The notes: generated by a model from the letters alone, not told the origin. 64,000 nucleotides of DNA from Desulfovibrio sp. JC010 (GCF_010470675.1 NZ_VOIQ01000008.1:88243-152242), one strand, 5' to 3'; positions 1 to 8,269 are shown, counted from the stretch's first letter. Made by a program: numbers and translations.

Positions 1-2
1 CC

Positions 3-1994
3 CTGACCTACGATGATCCTGAAGGTCTGATCTCCCGCTTCATCGTCAACGAAACTTCTTCCTTCCGCTCCTCCCTGCAATGGGTTCACGATTTCGAAAA
101 GATCCTCAAGCGTGGTTTCGGCGGCATCCGTGCTGAAGCACAGGAAAGACTCGACAACATCGATACTTTCTCCCCCAAAGCCAACACCAAGGAAATTCCT
201 TTCCTCGAAGCTATCGTAATGATCTGCGACGCTGTTGTCCTCTGGGCCAACCGCCACGCTGATCTCGCTGAAGCAAAAGCTAAAGAAGAGAAAGATCCTA
301 CCCGCAAAGCTGAACTGGAAACCATGGCTGCTGTTTGCCGCAAGGTTCCCGAACAGCCTGCTACCAACTTTCACGAAGCAGTACAGTCCCAGTGGTTCAC
401 CCAGATGTTCTCCCGTCTTGAGCAGAAGACCGGTACCATCATCTCCAACGGCCGCATGGACCAGTACCTCTACCCCTACTACGAGCAGGACGTTGAAGCA
501 GGTATCCTTGACGAAGACAAGGCTATCGAATTCATCGAGTGCATGTACGTAGGCATGGCTCAGTTCATCGACCTCTACATCTCCCCTCAGGGCGGCGCAT
601 TCAACGAAGGCTACGCACACTGGGAAGCTGTTACCGTCGGTGGTCAGACCAAGGACGGCGTTGATGCTACTAACGATCTCACCTACCTGTTCCTGCGTTC
701 CAAGCGTGAGTTCCCGCATCACTACCCCGACCTCGCTGCACGTATCCATGCACGTTCCCCCGAGCGTTTCCTCGCTGAAGTTGCTGAAACCATCAAAGAA
801 GGTTCCGGTTTCCCGAAACTGATCAACGATGAAGAAGTAATTCCCCTGCACCTCTCCAAAGGCGCAAAATTCGAGGAAATCTACGACTACGCTGTATCCG
901 GCTGCGCAGAAATCAGAATGCCCAACCGCGACACCTACACTTCCGGTAACCCCTACATCAACTTCGCAGCAGCGGTTGAGATGGTTCTTTACAACGGAAA
1001 GATGCAGAAATACGGCGACAAGCAGCTCTCCATCGCAACCGGCGATCCCTGCTCCTTCAAGACCTGGGATGAGTTCTACGATGCTTACAAAGCACAGCAC
1101 AATAACTTCCTGAAGAACGCTTTCGTTCAGCAGGCCAACGTTATCCGTCTGCGTAAGAACCACTTCGCAACACCTTTCGGCTCCGCAATGCATGACCTGT
1201 GCATGGAAAGCTGCACCGACCTGCACCAGCCCGACGTACCCGGCGGAATCGACCTCGGTTACTTCGAATTCATGGGCCTCGGTACTGTTGTTGACTCCCT
1301 CGTTGCCATCAAGAAACTCGTCTTCGAAGACAAGGTTCTGACCATGGAACAGGTTATCGAAGCTTGTAAAGCAAACTTCGAAGGCCACGAAGACGTTCGC
1401 GCAATGCTCCAGAACATCCCCTGCTACGGCAACAACGATCCTTACCCGGATTCCATTGCCAAGGAACTGGACGAACTCTGCGTATCTTTCGCACAGAAAT
1501 ACCAGATGGAACTCGGCGTACACCTCGACGTTCGTTACGTGCCCTTCACTTCCCACGTACCTTTCGGCAAGGTTGTATCCGCTACTCCTAACGGCCGCTA
1601 CGCATTCACCCCGCTTTCCGACGGTTCCTCCGCATCCCACGGTGCAGACAGAAACGGTCCCACCGCGGTTATGCTCTCCAACTACACCACCAAGAACTTC
1701 AACTACCGTGAACGTGCAGCACGTCTGGTAAACATCAAGTTCACCCCCAAGTGCGTGGAAGGAGAAGAAGGCACCAAGAAGCTGGTAGACTTCATCCGCA
1801 CCTACTGCGACCTGCGCCTCTGGCACATCCAGTTCAACGTAGTTAACGCGGACACTCTGAAGAAAGCTCAGGAAAACCCCGAGCAGTACCGCAACCTGAT
1901 CGTTCGTATCGCCGGTTACTCCGCATACTTCTGCGACCTCTCCAAGGATCTGCAGGACGACCTGATCAGAAGAACCGCACACGAAACCATCTAG
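3..1994 (+). CDS. islA: Isethionate sulfite-lyase, glycyl-radical enzyme (5' end outside window)
   Basis: The reading frame is open from the first bases of the window, so the N-terminus (about 170 residues of a family about 830 long) is missing; 663 residues are visible. The family cleaves isethionate (2-hydroxyethanesulfonate) to acetaldehyde and sulfite with a glycyl radical in the cytoplasm, feeding sulfite to respiration. The thiyl-cysteine/acid motif GCAE is seen in '[13 protein letters not shown]' and the glycyl-radical loop 'RIAGYSAYF' lies 20-25 residues from the C-terminus. The sequence after the GCxE motif (IRMPNRDTY) differs from what I know of choline lyase, glycerol dehydratase and pyruvate formate-lyase. 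A cognate activase, a TRAP transporter and a TauE-type permease follow, which supports isethionate lyase, although other GRE substrates cannot be excluded by eye. It ends with tandem TAG stops and a strong terminator. Confidence 0.85.
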   Translation: MTYDDPEGLISRFIVNETSSFRSSLQWVHDFEKILKRGFGGIRAEAQERLDNIDTFSPKANTKEIPFLEAIVMICDAVVLWANRHADLAEAKAKEEKDPTRKAELETMAAVCRKVPEQPATNFHEAVQSQWFTQMFSRLEQKTGTIISNGRMDQYLYPYYEQDVEAGILDEDKAIEFIECMYVGMAQFIDLYISPQGGAFNEGYAHWEAVTVGGQTKDGVDATNDLTYLFLRSKREFPHHYPDLAARIHARSPERFLAEVAETIKEGSGFPKLINDEEVIPLHLSKGAKFEEIYDYAVSGCAEIRMPNRDTYTSGNPYINFAAAVEMVLYNGKMQKYGDKQLSIATGDPCSFKTWDEFYDAYKAQHNNFLKNAFVQQANVIRLRKNHFATPFGSAMHDLCMESCTDLHQPDVPGGIDLGYFEFMGLGTVVDSLVAIKKLVFEDKVLTMEQVIEACKANFEGHEDVRAMLQNIPCYGNNDPYPDSIAKELDELCVSFAQKYQMELGVHLDVRYVPFTSHVPFGKVVSATPNGRYAFTPLSDGSSASHGADRNGPTAVMLSNYTTKNFNYRERAARLVNIKFTPKCVEGEEGTKKLVDFIRTYCDLRLWHIQFNVVNADTLKKAQENPEQYRNLIVRIAGYSAYFCDLSKDLQDDLIRRTAHETI

Positions 1995-2040
1995 TAGCTT
2001 AAAGATAATCAACACCCTTTAAGGCCTCATCGTGAGTCCG

Positions 2041-2078
2041 GTCGGCGGGCTGATCCTCCTCAGCCCGCCGACTTTTTT
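2041..2078 (+). terminator. Rho-independent terminator after islA
   Basis: A perfect 13-bp stem (GTCGGCGGGCTGA pairing with TCAGCCCGCCGAC), a 6-nt loop and six T residues, 46 bases after the islA stop. It separates the lyase from its activase and would keep activase mRNA much lower than lyase mRNA. Confidence 0.93.
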
Positions 2079-2086
2079 AAAAGCAA

Positions 2087-2250
2087 TATGCCTCCGGCGG
2101 CTCAAACCCTTTTGATTCACCACTTCCTGTGGTTCACCCCTTCGGGGCGTTGCCTTACAGGAAACGTCCAAATCCGCTTTCCTGCGGATTTGTGGCAAAA
2201 GGGTTTAAGAATCCCAAAACCTTTTAGTTGGCTTCGCAGCTGCGCTGGCA
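2087..2250 (+). repeat. Intergenic repeat copy A, with an enlarged loop
   Basis: Starts with the GCCTCCGGCGGC arm. The hairpin arms TCAAACCCTTTTG and CAAAAGGGTTTAA are separated by about 80 bases that contain their own small hairpins (for example CCCCTTCGGGG and AATCCGC..GCGGATT). The usual tail (AAGAATCCCAAAACCTTTTA, then GGCTTCGC) follows. It belongs to the family that recurs through the window; here it lies between islA and islB. Confidence 0.8.
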
Positions 2251-2337
2251 AAACTGGTGTTAATCCGGCACCTGAATCACTTCCTTCTAATTTTCTTGTC
2301 CGTCGTAAAGGCAACCTCGGGCTAAAAGGCAGACACA

Positions 2338-3270
2338 ATGAGTTCTCTTCTTGATAAAAAGCAGACCGGCATAGTTTTCAGCGTCCAGAAATATTCCGTT
2401 CACGACGGTCCCGGCATCAGGACTCTCGTATTCCTGAAGGGCTGTCCTCTGCGTTGCGCATGGTGTTCCAACCCCGAATCACAAAATTTCCAGCCCGAAC
2501 TGGCCTACAACCGCAACAAGTGTCTCGGCATTGATAAATGTACCCGCTGTGTGGATCACTGTTCTTCCGGTGCCATCACTTTCGGCGAAGATGAAAAAAT
2601 AGATCTTGATCACGATCTTGCCAAAAATGAGCTGCATCTCGCCAAGGCCTGCCCCGGCAATGCCATCATTGTATACGGTGAAGAACAGAGCGTGGACAAA
2701 GTGCTCAAACGTGTTGAGGAAGATGAGATGTTCTACGCCCGTTCCGGCGGAGGCATGACCCTTTCCGGCGGTGAGCCTTTCGCCCAGCACGATTACGCAC
2801 TTTCCCTGCTCCGCGAAGCACGCCGCCGTCACATCAACACCGCTGTGGAAACCTGCGGCGCAGCCAGCTGGGATACCATTGAAGCCTGCATGCCCTACGT
2901 GAACACCCTCATGTACGACATCAAATCCATGGATGACGCCAAGCACAAAGAATTCACCGGGGCTTCCAACAAACCGATTCTTGAAAACCTGAAAAAGATC
3001 AGGGAACATTTCCCCAAGGTCAAAATCAGGGTCCGCACCCCCGTCATTCCCGGCTTCAATGACACAGAAAAAGACATCATGGATATCATCGATTTCGTAT
3101 CCAGTCTTCCCGGTGAAAAATGCGAATACGAAGCACTGGAATACCACCGCATGGGCCAGCCCAAATACGAAAATCTGGGCCGTGATTTCCCCCTTGATGC
3201 TTCCATGCAGCTTGACGGGGAAGTGTTCGCCAAAATCAAGGTTCTGGTGGACAAATACAATAATTTTTAA
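2338..3270 (+). CDS. islB: Isethionate lyase activating enzyme, radical SAM
   Basis: 310 residues, a typical length for glycyl-radical-enzyme activases that have an inserted ferredoxin domain. The radical-SAM cluster motif CxxxCxxC is seen as 'GCPLRCAWCSN' near residue 40, preceded by 'HDGPGIRT', a signature of PFL-activase-like proteins. A ferredoxin-type cysteine set (CLGIDKCTRCVDHC and a later CPGNAI) follows. 'SGGGMTLSGGEPF' is the SAM-binding GGE region. It would reduce SAM to place the glycyl radical on the upstream lyase. It lies 343 bases downstream of islA, beyond a terminator and a repeat, so it may depend on read-through or its own weak promoter. Confidence 0.88.
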   Translation: MSSLLDKKQTGIVFSVQKYSVHDGPGIRTLVFLKGCPLRCAWCSNPESQNFQPELAYNRNKCLGIDKCTRCVDHCSSGAITFGEDEKIDLDHDLAKNELHLAKACPGNAIIVYGEEQSVDKVLKRVEEDEMFYARSGGGMTLSGGEPFAQHDYALSLLREARRRHINTAVETCGAASWDTIEACMPYVNTLMYDIKSMDDAKHKEFTGASNKPILENLKKIREHFPKVKIRVRTPVIPGFNDTEKDIMDIIDFVSSLPGEKCEYEALEYHRMGQPKYENLGRDFPLDASMQLDGEVFAKIKVLVDKYNNF

Positions 3271-3283
3271 CCCGTGGTTAATG

Positions 3284-3349
3284 GGAGCGGATGCGTTGTG
3301 GTTTGTGGATTTGAGTGCAATCGAATCATCTTTGGCTCGCATCCGCTCC
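3284..3349. repeat. Perfect inverted repeat after islB
   Basis: GGAGCGGATGCG at 3284-3295 pairs with CGCATCCGCTCC at 3338-3349 around a 42-base loop. It has no long T run, so it may be a 3'-end stabilising structure rather than a terminator. It is the first of four inverted repeats in the 384-base gap between islB and the mscS-type gene. Confidence 0.7.
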
Positions 3350-3401
3350 TATTTTAGACTGGCTGACCGCCATCTCCGGTTAAGTACGGGTTAGTCTTTC
3401 C

Positions 3402-3481
3402 ACTCTGCAGCACCACGGGATGTTCCCGGACCATCCCTTCACGTTCCCTGTATTCGGGAACATCCCGGCAGAGTTTTTTTT
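3402..3481 (+). terminator. Long two-part terminator hairpin
   Basis: An outer stem ACTCTGC/GCAGAGT encloses an inner perfect 13-bp stem (CGGGATGTTCCCG with CGGGAACATCCCG) and is followed by at least eight T residues. Likely terminator of islB transcripts. Confidence 0.75.
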
Positions 3482-3525
3482 TAATTTAAGAATGCATAAC
3501 CAGCAGACTTAAAGGTCGGCATACC

Positions 3526-3564
3526 AAATGGACCCCGCAACAAACGTTACGGGGTCCATTTTTT
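3526..3564. terminator. Terminator hairpin
   Basis: The stem AAATGGACCCCG/CGGGGTCCATTT is followed by a T tract. The A-rich 5' flank means it could act from either side. Confidence 0.8.
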
Positions 3565-3582
3565 AAGTTACTGGTTGCTTAT

Positions 3583-3624
3583 AAAAATACCCCCGCAGAT
3601 TTGTCTCTGCGGGGGTATTTTTTT
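3583..3624. terminator. Bidirectional terminator between islB and the mscS-type gene
   Basis: The stem AAAATACCCCCGCAGA/TCTGCGGGGGTATTTT is bounded by A and T tracts and sits 30 bases from the convergent gene on the minus strand, so it can serve that gene too. Confidence 0.88.
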
Positions 3625-3654
3625 GGGGTCTGTTAAACAATAGTCTTTTGCCGC

Positions 3655-4839
3655 CTATTTCTTCTCCGGCACAACAAAATTCTCAGCAGCAACACCGGGC
3701 ACTGTCTCCACATAAATAGACTGCGAGGGAAATGCGAAGCCGGTCCCGGCCTCAACTTCGACTATATCTTTGATGCGGTATGCAAGGTCTTCCCTTATCT
3801 TCAGCCATGCCAGCCAATCGGTGGTCTTGGTGAATGCGTAGAGCTGAAAATCTATGGAAGAATCCCCGAACTGGACCACACGCATGAAAGTTGAAACCTC
3901 AGGAGGATGCGCGAAGTCGTCACTGCCCAGAATATATTCCATGACCCGTTCCTGAATCAGCTTCAACTGTTCTGTGGAAGTGCGATACTCCACGCCGATA
4001 TTCCAGAGTATGCGGCGATGGGTCATCTTGGAAAAATTGATCAGGCAGTTGTCGGAAAGGGCGGAGTTCGGCACATAAACAGGGGCCTTATCAAAACGGC
4101 GTATCCGCGTGGAACGAAACCCGATGAACTCAACTGTTCCATCGACCTTACCATCGACAGTGATCCAGTCCCCCACGTCAAAACGGCTTTCGGCGATGAT
4201 GGAAATCCCGGCAATAATATTCTGAAAAAGATCCTTGGCACCCAGCGCGACAGCCACACTGAAAAGTCCCAGCCCGGTGAGGATAGGCCCGATATCAATA
4301 CCGAAAAGCTCAAGAATGCTCGCCACACCCATAAGGATGACAAGAAACTTGACCAGCTTGATCAGCCAGTCCACCAGAGACGGGGTCAACACCTTCTCAA
4401 GCTTACGGAAAATTTTGGTGGCCACGGAAACAAGATTAAAGGCAGACCAGAAAATTACGAATAGAATTAGAGCCTTAACAACGGTATTGGTGAACGTCTC
4501 TACAGGCAGAGGCAGATCCAGACATTGATCCGCAAAGAACAGCCCCAGCACTACCGGAATAAAACGGACAGGTTCTGCAAGGGCTTTAAGGACGCTGGCT
4601 CCGCCCTGAGTCTCATGCTTTTCCAGCATGTTCTTCAAGCGGTTCATGGTGAACTTGGTCAGGAACCGGCGCAGGATTATGAAGAACAGGAAGACACCGA
4701 CAGCCTGTCCGATGTTGATCAGACTGATTCCCGGTATGCCGTTCTGCCAGACATCCAGTCCCATTTCCTGAATACGTTCAAACCAGTCGAACAGAGTCGG
4801 TGCATTCACTTCAGATGCTTGTTGCGTTGCATTATCCAT
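3655..4839 (-). CDS. MscS-family mechanosensitive channel
   Basis: 394 residues. After a 25-residue soluble start there are several hydrophobic segments (around residues 45-60, 92-110, 120-140, 160-180). The pore-lining helix carries the small-residue pattern 'GPILTGLGLFSVAVALGAKD', followed by the beta domain ('VGDWITVDGKVDGTVEFIG') and the alpha/beta vestibule. These are the MscS hallmarks. Members relieve osmotic down-shock at the inner membrane; some export small solutes. It is transcribed away from the regulator's neighbourhood and ends against the islB terminators. Its link to isethionate, if any, is only positional. It has its own start with no overlap to the next gene. Confidence 0.88.
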   Translation of the reverse strand: MDNATQQASEVNAPTLFDWFERIQEMGLDVWQNGIPGISLINIGQAVGVFLFFIILRRFLTKFTMNRLKNMLEKHETQGGASVLKALAEPVRFIPVVLGLFFADQCLDLPLPVETFTNTVVKALILFVIFWSAFNLVSVATKIFRKLEKVLTPSLVDWLIKLVKFLVILMGVASILELFGIDIGPILTGLGLFSVAVALGAKDLFQNIIAGISIIAESRFDVGDWITVDGKVDGTVEFIGFRSTRIRRFDKAPVYVPNSALSDNCLINFSKMTHRRILWNIGVEYRTSTEQLKLIQERVMEYILGSDDFAHPPEVSTFMRVVQFGDSSIDFQLYAFTKTTDWLAWLKIREDLAYRIKDIVEVEAGTGFAFPSQSIYVETVPGVAAENFVVPEKK

Positions 4840-4921
4840 AGCAGGTCCCGCCTTTAAATTTTGTATAATTTACGCCTAGACCTTAGCAGAGAAGAAAAAG
4901 CTGTCAATGCAACAAAAAAAA

Positions 4922-6361
4922 CTACTTCCCGTCCACCTCAACCCCGGCCTTCTTCAGCTTCCGGAAAACAGTTGTCCGGTTAACATTCAAAGCCTTGGCC
5001 GCCTTGGGGATGGAGCCGTGAATCTTCACCGCGTTGAGCAGGACCTGTGTTTCAAACTCGGCCATGATTTCCTTGAGGTCCTTGCCCCCGTAGCCGTCCA
5101 TATTCAGTTCAAGACCATGTGAAACCTTGGAAACCGCACTTTTCTCGATCATGGCGGTGGGCAGGTTTTCGATCTGGATCAGGTTGTTGTCACAGGTCAC
5201 CACGAGACTGTGAATCAGGTTTTCAAGTTCACGGATGTTACCCGGCCAGCGGTAGTTGAGCATGACCTCTTCGGCGTAGGCGGAAAGGCGGACCTGCCTT
5301 TTGTAGCGTGTATTGAACTGCTTGAGGAAGAACCTGATGATGGCGTGCAGATCCTCTCCCCGGTCGCGCAGGGGCGGAATGTTGATGACCGCAACCTGCA
5401 AGCGGTAAAAAAGGTCGCTGCGGAAGTTACCGTTTTTGACTTCTTCTTCAAGATTGCGGTTGGTGGCGGCGATGACCCGCACATCAATCTTGCGGGTTTT
5501 GGTGGCCCCCACCCGCTGGATTTCACCGTCCTGCAATACGCGCAGCAGCTTGCCCTGCATGGGCATGGGCAGTTCCCCGATCTCATCGAGAAACAGGGTG
5601 CCTTTATCAGCCATTTCAAAAAGCCCCAGCTTGCCTTTGGAATCAGCCCCGGAGAATGCTCCGGGCGCGTAACCGAAAAGTTCCGACTCGATCAGGTTTT
5701 CAGGAATACAGGTGCAATCGACCTTGAAAAATGAATTGTTCTTGCGCCCGCTGTTGTCGTGCATCTCACGGGCCATCACGTCCTTACCTACCCCGGTTTC
5801 TCCGAGATAAAGGGCCGTTGCATCAGTTGTGGCCACCCGGTGAACCTGCGCGAAAAGATCTTTCATGACCTTGCTCTGCGGGGCAAGATACAAGGTCTCG
5901 GACTTCTGGTTGATGCCGTGCTGATATTTATCAATAAGCTGACGCTGAGCCGCAACCTGATCCTTGAGCTGTGAAATGAGCGCGATGTCACGCACGTAGG
6001 TGACCACCAGCTCCACATCTTCATCATAATCAAAAATGGGATGGGCGGTGAGCACGACCTTGCGACCCTTTCCGGTAACCTGCACAGTGGTAGAGCTTTT
6101 CTTTGTCTCAACCACTTCAGAGTTAAGGACCACGTCAAAAACGCCTTCACTGACCAGATCCTTGACATTACGCCCCAGAAGATCACGGGATTCCAGCCCG
6201 GTCAGATTCTCATACATGGTGTTCACAGCCAGCGTCTCCCCGTCCTTATCGGAGATGTACAGCCCGTCACTCATGGTATCAAAGACCTGACAAAGATAAT
6301 TTGAAATTACGTACTTGTATTTCTGGGAAATTCTTTTGGGGTAAGCTTCATCATATTTCAT
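4922..6361 (-). CDS. Sigma-54-dependent activator, PAS-AAA+-Fis; probable isethionate regulator
   Basis: 479 residues: a PAS-like sensor (about 20-130), a short linker, an AAA+ domain with Walker A 'GETGVGKD' (187-194), sigma-54 contact loop 'GAFSGA' (234-239), Walker B 'GTLFLDEIGELP' and 'WPGNIRELENLI', then a Fis-type helix-turn-helix ('SIPKAAKALNVNRTTVFRKL') at the C-terminus. The contact loop has Ser where most relatives have Thr. There is no receiver domain, so it probably responds to a ligand through the PAS domain. Sigma-54 promoters and dyads lie in the neighbouring isethionate genes, which makes it the best candidate activator. A dyad similar to those sites lies 13-28 bases upstream of its start. 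Confidence 0.9.
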   Translation of the reverse strand: MKYDEAYPKRISQKYKYVISNYLCQVFDTMSDGLYISDKDGETLAVNTMYENLTGLESRDLLGRNVKDLVSEGVFDVVLNSEVVETKKSSTTVQVTGKGRKVVLTAHPIFDYDEDVELVVTYVRDIALISQLKDQVAAQRQLIDKYQHGINQKSETLYLAPQSKVMKDLFAQVHRVATTDATALYLGETGVGKDVMAREMHDNSGRKNNSFFKVDCTCIPENLIESELFGYAPGAFSGADSKGKLGLFEMADKGTLFLDEIGELPMPMQGKLLRVLQDGEIQRVGATKTRKIDVRVIAATNRNLEEEVKNGNFRSDLFYRLQVAVINIPPLRDRGEDLHAIIRFFLKQFNTRYKRQVRLSAYAEEVMLNYRWPGNIRELENLIHSLVVTCDNNLIQIENLPTAMIEKSAVSKVSHGLELNMDGYGGKDLKEIMAEFETQVLLNAVKIHGSIPKAAKALNVNRTTVFRKLKKAGVEVDGK

Positions 6362-6373
6362 AATTGAAATCCT

Positions 6374-6389
6374 GTTGCTTAAATGCAGG
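6374..6389. promoter_or_regulatory. Possible activator-binding dyad upstream of the regulator gene
   Basis: GTTGC-TTAAAT-GCAGG matches eight of ten fixed positions of the GTTGC-N6-GCAAC sites seen at 8151-8285. It lies between the regulator start and the end of the TauE-type gene, overlapping the last bases of the latter. Autoregulation is an inference. Confidence 0.35.
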
Positions 6390-7104
6390 AATAAAGAATG
6401 GAACTGCCTGCAAACAAAATCAAGGCCAGCAGAACCTTGCGGCTGGTCTCTTTTCTGAAGTTACGGGAGCAGCGGATGCCCACCCAGCCGCCGAAAAGAG
6501 CGGCAGGTCCGGCAGCCAGAAAATAGGCCAGAGTCTGCATATTTTGCAAGCCTGCAGCCATCTGACCGGAAAGTATGGCGAATCCGGTCAAAATAAAACA
6601 GGCACCCAACGTGCCTTTGGCCGCGTCCGCAGTCCAGCCGGACATGGCCGTGTATACCCCCAGCGGAGGACCGTTGAATCCGAAGGCCGAACCGAAAAAA
6701 GTTGAAAGGGTTCCGGCCAAAAGTCCCCAGCGGGAATCAATCCCTCCCGGCCCGCTCTTTTCCAGAAACAGGGCATAGACGGCATAGCAGATCAAAAAAA
6801 TCGCCATGAGCATCTTCAGGGTCTCATTGGGCAGGGAGCTGATAAGATAAACACCGGCCACGGTACCGACAATCCCGCCCAGAAAAATATAACGCAGGTC
6901 GATCCACTGGATATATTGCCTGAAATTCCAGCCCAGTTGCAGATTCAGGCTGAGCACAATCAAAGTCGAGCTGGGAACCGCCACGTTCATGGGGATGAAC
7001 GGGACCACCATGGGCATGGCCACCATGGCCGCGCCCAGCCCTGCAATATGGTTGACTACCCCGGCAATGAACCATGCTGCTACGTATATTAATAGATCTT
7101 CCAT
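6379..7104 (-). CDS. TauE/SafE-family permease, probable sulfite or sulfonate exporter
   Basis: 241 residues, almost entirely hydrophobic with seven or eight predicted membrane segments. It has the family's two-repeat layout, with 'AGVVNHIAGLGAAMVAMPMV' in the first half and 'GTLSTFFGSAFGFNGPPLGV' in the second. Family members export sulfite, sulfoacetate or other organosulfur anions. Next to a sulfite-producing lyase the attractive role is to relieve excess sulfite, but sequence alone does not give the substrate. It lies 17 bases upstream of the regulator gene on the same strand, so the two are likely co-transcribed. The start has only a weak A/G-rich ribosome-binding site (AGAAAAAAG). Confidence 0.8.
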   Translation of the reverse strand: MEDLLIYVAAWFIAGVVNHIAGLGAAMVAMPMVVPFIPMNVAVPSSTLIVLSLNLQLGWNFRQYIQWIDLRYIFLGGIVGTVAGVYLISSLPNETLKMLMAIFLICYAVYALFLEKSGPGGIDSRWGLLAGTLSTFFGSAFGFNGPPLGVYTAMSGWTADAAKGTLGACFILTGFAILSGQMAAGLQNMQTLAYFLAAGPAALFGGWVGIRCSRNFRKETSRKVLLALILFAGSSILYSCI

Positions 7105-7142
7105 TTCTTTTTTCTAGCAATTTTTATGCAAGCCGCTCAGCT

Positions 7143-7158
7143 TGGCATCATGCTTGCT
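7143..7158 (+). promoter_or_regulatory. Sigma-54 (-24/-12) promoter of the amidohydrolase gene
   Basis: TGGCAT-CATGC-TTGCT. The invariant GG (7144-7145) and GC (7156-7157) are exactly 10 bases apart; one mismatch to TGGCAC-N5-TTGCT. The predicted start near 7169 is about 40 bases before the ATG at 7208. Confidence 0.85.
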
Positions 7159-7207
7159 CAAAGAGGGTTACTTAATTTCGCATTAATACTTTTTAAGGAG
7201 TAACCAA

Positions 7208-8047
7208 ATGAACGTTATCGATTTCAGATTCAGACCCAATACCCCCGAAGTTATCAACGGCATTGCCAACAGCGCAATGTTCAAGGATCTCTGTGAAGCA
7301 ATTGAATTCCACAAGCAGAAGCCCGAACCTTTTGAAGACATCATCAAAGGTCTGGACGAGAACAACGTGGTCAAGGCTGTAATCACCGGCCGCGACTGCG
7401 AAACCACCTACGCATCCATGGCCAACGGCAACGGGGCTGTGCTTGATTTCTGCCAGAAAGCACCTGAAAAGTTCATCGGTTACTGGGGCATCGATCCGCA
7501 TAAAGGCATGGACGCAATCCGCGACCTGCAGAAGGCGGTAACTGAAAACGACTCCATCCGCGGTGCTGCCGTAGACCCGTACCTCGCCAAGATCTACCCC
7601 AATGATGCCAAGTACTACCCGGTTTACGCCAAGTGCTGTGAACTTGAGATCCCCATCATTTTCACCACCGGAACCGCAAGCTTTGTGCCCGGCGCGGTCA
7701 TCGACCACGTAGCCCCCCGCTACATCGACTTCGTAGCCCGCGACTTCCCGGAACTCAAAATCATCATGAGTCACGGCGGCTACCCCTGGGTCAACGAAGC
7801 GATCATCGTAACCCAGCGTAATAAAAACGTATACATGGAAATTTCCGAATACGAACTCTGGCCTCAGGCAGAAGCATACATGCAGGCAGCCAACACCATC
7901 ATCGGCGAGAAGCTCATGTACGCTTCCGCACACCCCTTCATCGACTACCGTGAACAGCTTGAAAAGTACGCAAACCTGCCTTTCGAAAAAGATGTTTACG
8001 AGAACGTTATGTACAACAACGCAGCAAGAGTTCTCGGCCTTAAATAG
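7208..8047 (+). CDS. Amidohydrolase-2 family protein of the isethionate locus
   Basis: 279 residues with a good Shine-Dalgarno (AAGGAG, 7195-7200). It looks like a TIM-barrel member of the COG2159/Amidohydro_2 group, which hydrolyses or decarboxylates small carboxylates. Visible landmarks are 'VIDFRFRP' at the N-terminus (where HxH is usual; here FRFRP, so the first metal-binding histidines appear to be missing), 'GYWGIDPHKG', 'IIMSHGGYPW' and 'ASAHPFIDY'. It has its own sigma-54 promoter and a strong terminator, so it is probably co-regulated with the TRAP genes. A role in acetaldehyde or isethionate handling is only inferred. The loss of the usual N-terminal metal ligands suggests altered chemistry. 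Confidence 0.75.
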   Translation: MNVIDFRFRPNTPEVINGIANSAMFKDLCEAIEFHKQKPEPFEDIIKGLDENNVVKAVITGRDCETTYASMANGNGAVLDFCQKAPEKFIGYWGIDPHKGMDAIRDLQKAVTENDSIRGAAVDPYLAKIYPNDAKYYPVYAKCCELEIPIIFTTGTASFVPGAVIDHVAPRYIDFVARDFPELKIIMSHGGYPWVNEAIIVTQRNKNVYMEISEYELWPQAEAYMQAANTIIGEKLMYASAHPFIDYREQLEKYANLPFEKDVYENVMYNNAARVLGLK

Positions 8048-8088
8048 TTCCGCAAAGGACCTCACTACCCGCAACTGCTCTAAGCAGT

Positions 8089-8126
8089 TAACCCCCGGAA
8101 AAACACCTTTCCGGGGGTTTTTCTTT
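8089..8126 (+). terminator. Terminator after the amidohydrolase
   Basis: AACCCCCGGAAA pairs with TTTCCGGGGGTT and is followed by TTTCTTT. A small AACTGC/GCAGTT hairpin directly precedes it (8073-8089). Confidence 0.88.
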
Positions 8127-8150
8127 GTCATTTCAAACACATAAACATCC

Positions 8151-8202
8151 GGTGCATTTCTGCAACCCGGTGCATTTCTGCAACCCGGTGCATTTCTGCA
8201 AC
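8151..8202 (+). promoter_or_regulatory. Three tandem 18-bp enhancer-type repeats
   Basis: The unit GGTGCATTTCTGCAACCC occurs three times head to tail (8151, 8169, 8187; the third lacks the last CC). Each holds a near-dyad GGTGC-N6-GCAAC. The set lies about 260-310 bases upstream of the sigma-54 promoter at 8462, the usual range for bacterial enhancer-binding proteins. No gene covers this stretch. Confidence 0.75.
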
Positions 8203-8269
8203 GACTATACGGTATCCCTTAGAAATTCAAGCAGATATTAAGAAGTGCCTTCACTTCGCCTGAATCCCG

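Noticed and set aside
2220-2240. GG-N10-GC (TGGCTT-CGCAG-CTGCG) before islB as a sigma-54 promoter
   Set aside because: The -12 half is poor and the bases belong to the conserved end of repeat copy A.
2088-2354. 88-codon open frame between islA and islB
   Set aside because: It lies within the repeat element and its hairpins.
2479-3342. 287-codon minus-strand open frame over islB
   Set aside because: The plus-strand radical-SAM motifs are unambiguous.
3483-3525. tRNA-like fragment in the islB-mscS gap
   Set aside because: No cloverleaf or anticodon arm could be formed.
7116-7131. Possible minus-strand sigma-54 promoter TTGCAT-AAAAA-TTGCT for the TauE-type gene
   Set aside because: The essential GG is TG, and the predicted start would fall on the ATG, leaving no leader.
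7193-8140. 315-codon minus-strand open frame over the amidohydrolase gene
   Set aside because: Antisense shadow; the plus strand has a promoter, ribosome-binding site and family motifs.
8151-8202. CRISPR-like tandem repeat
   Set aside because: Only three 18-base units without spacers; better explained as activator sites.
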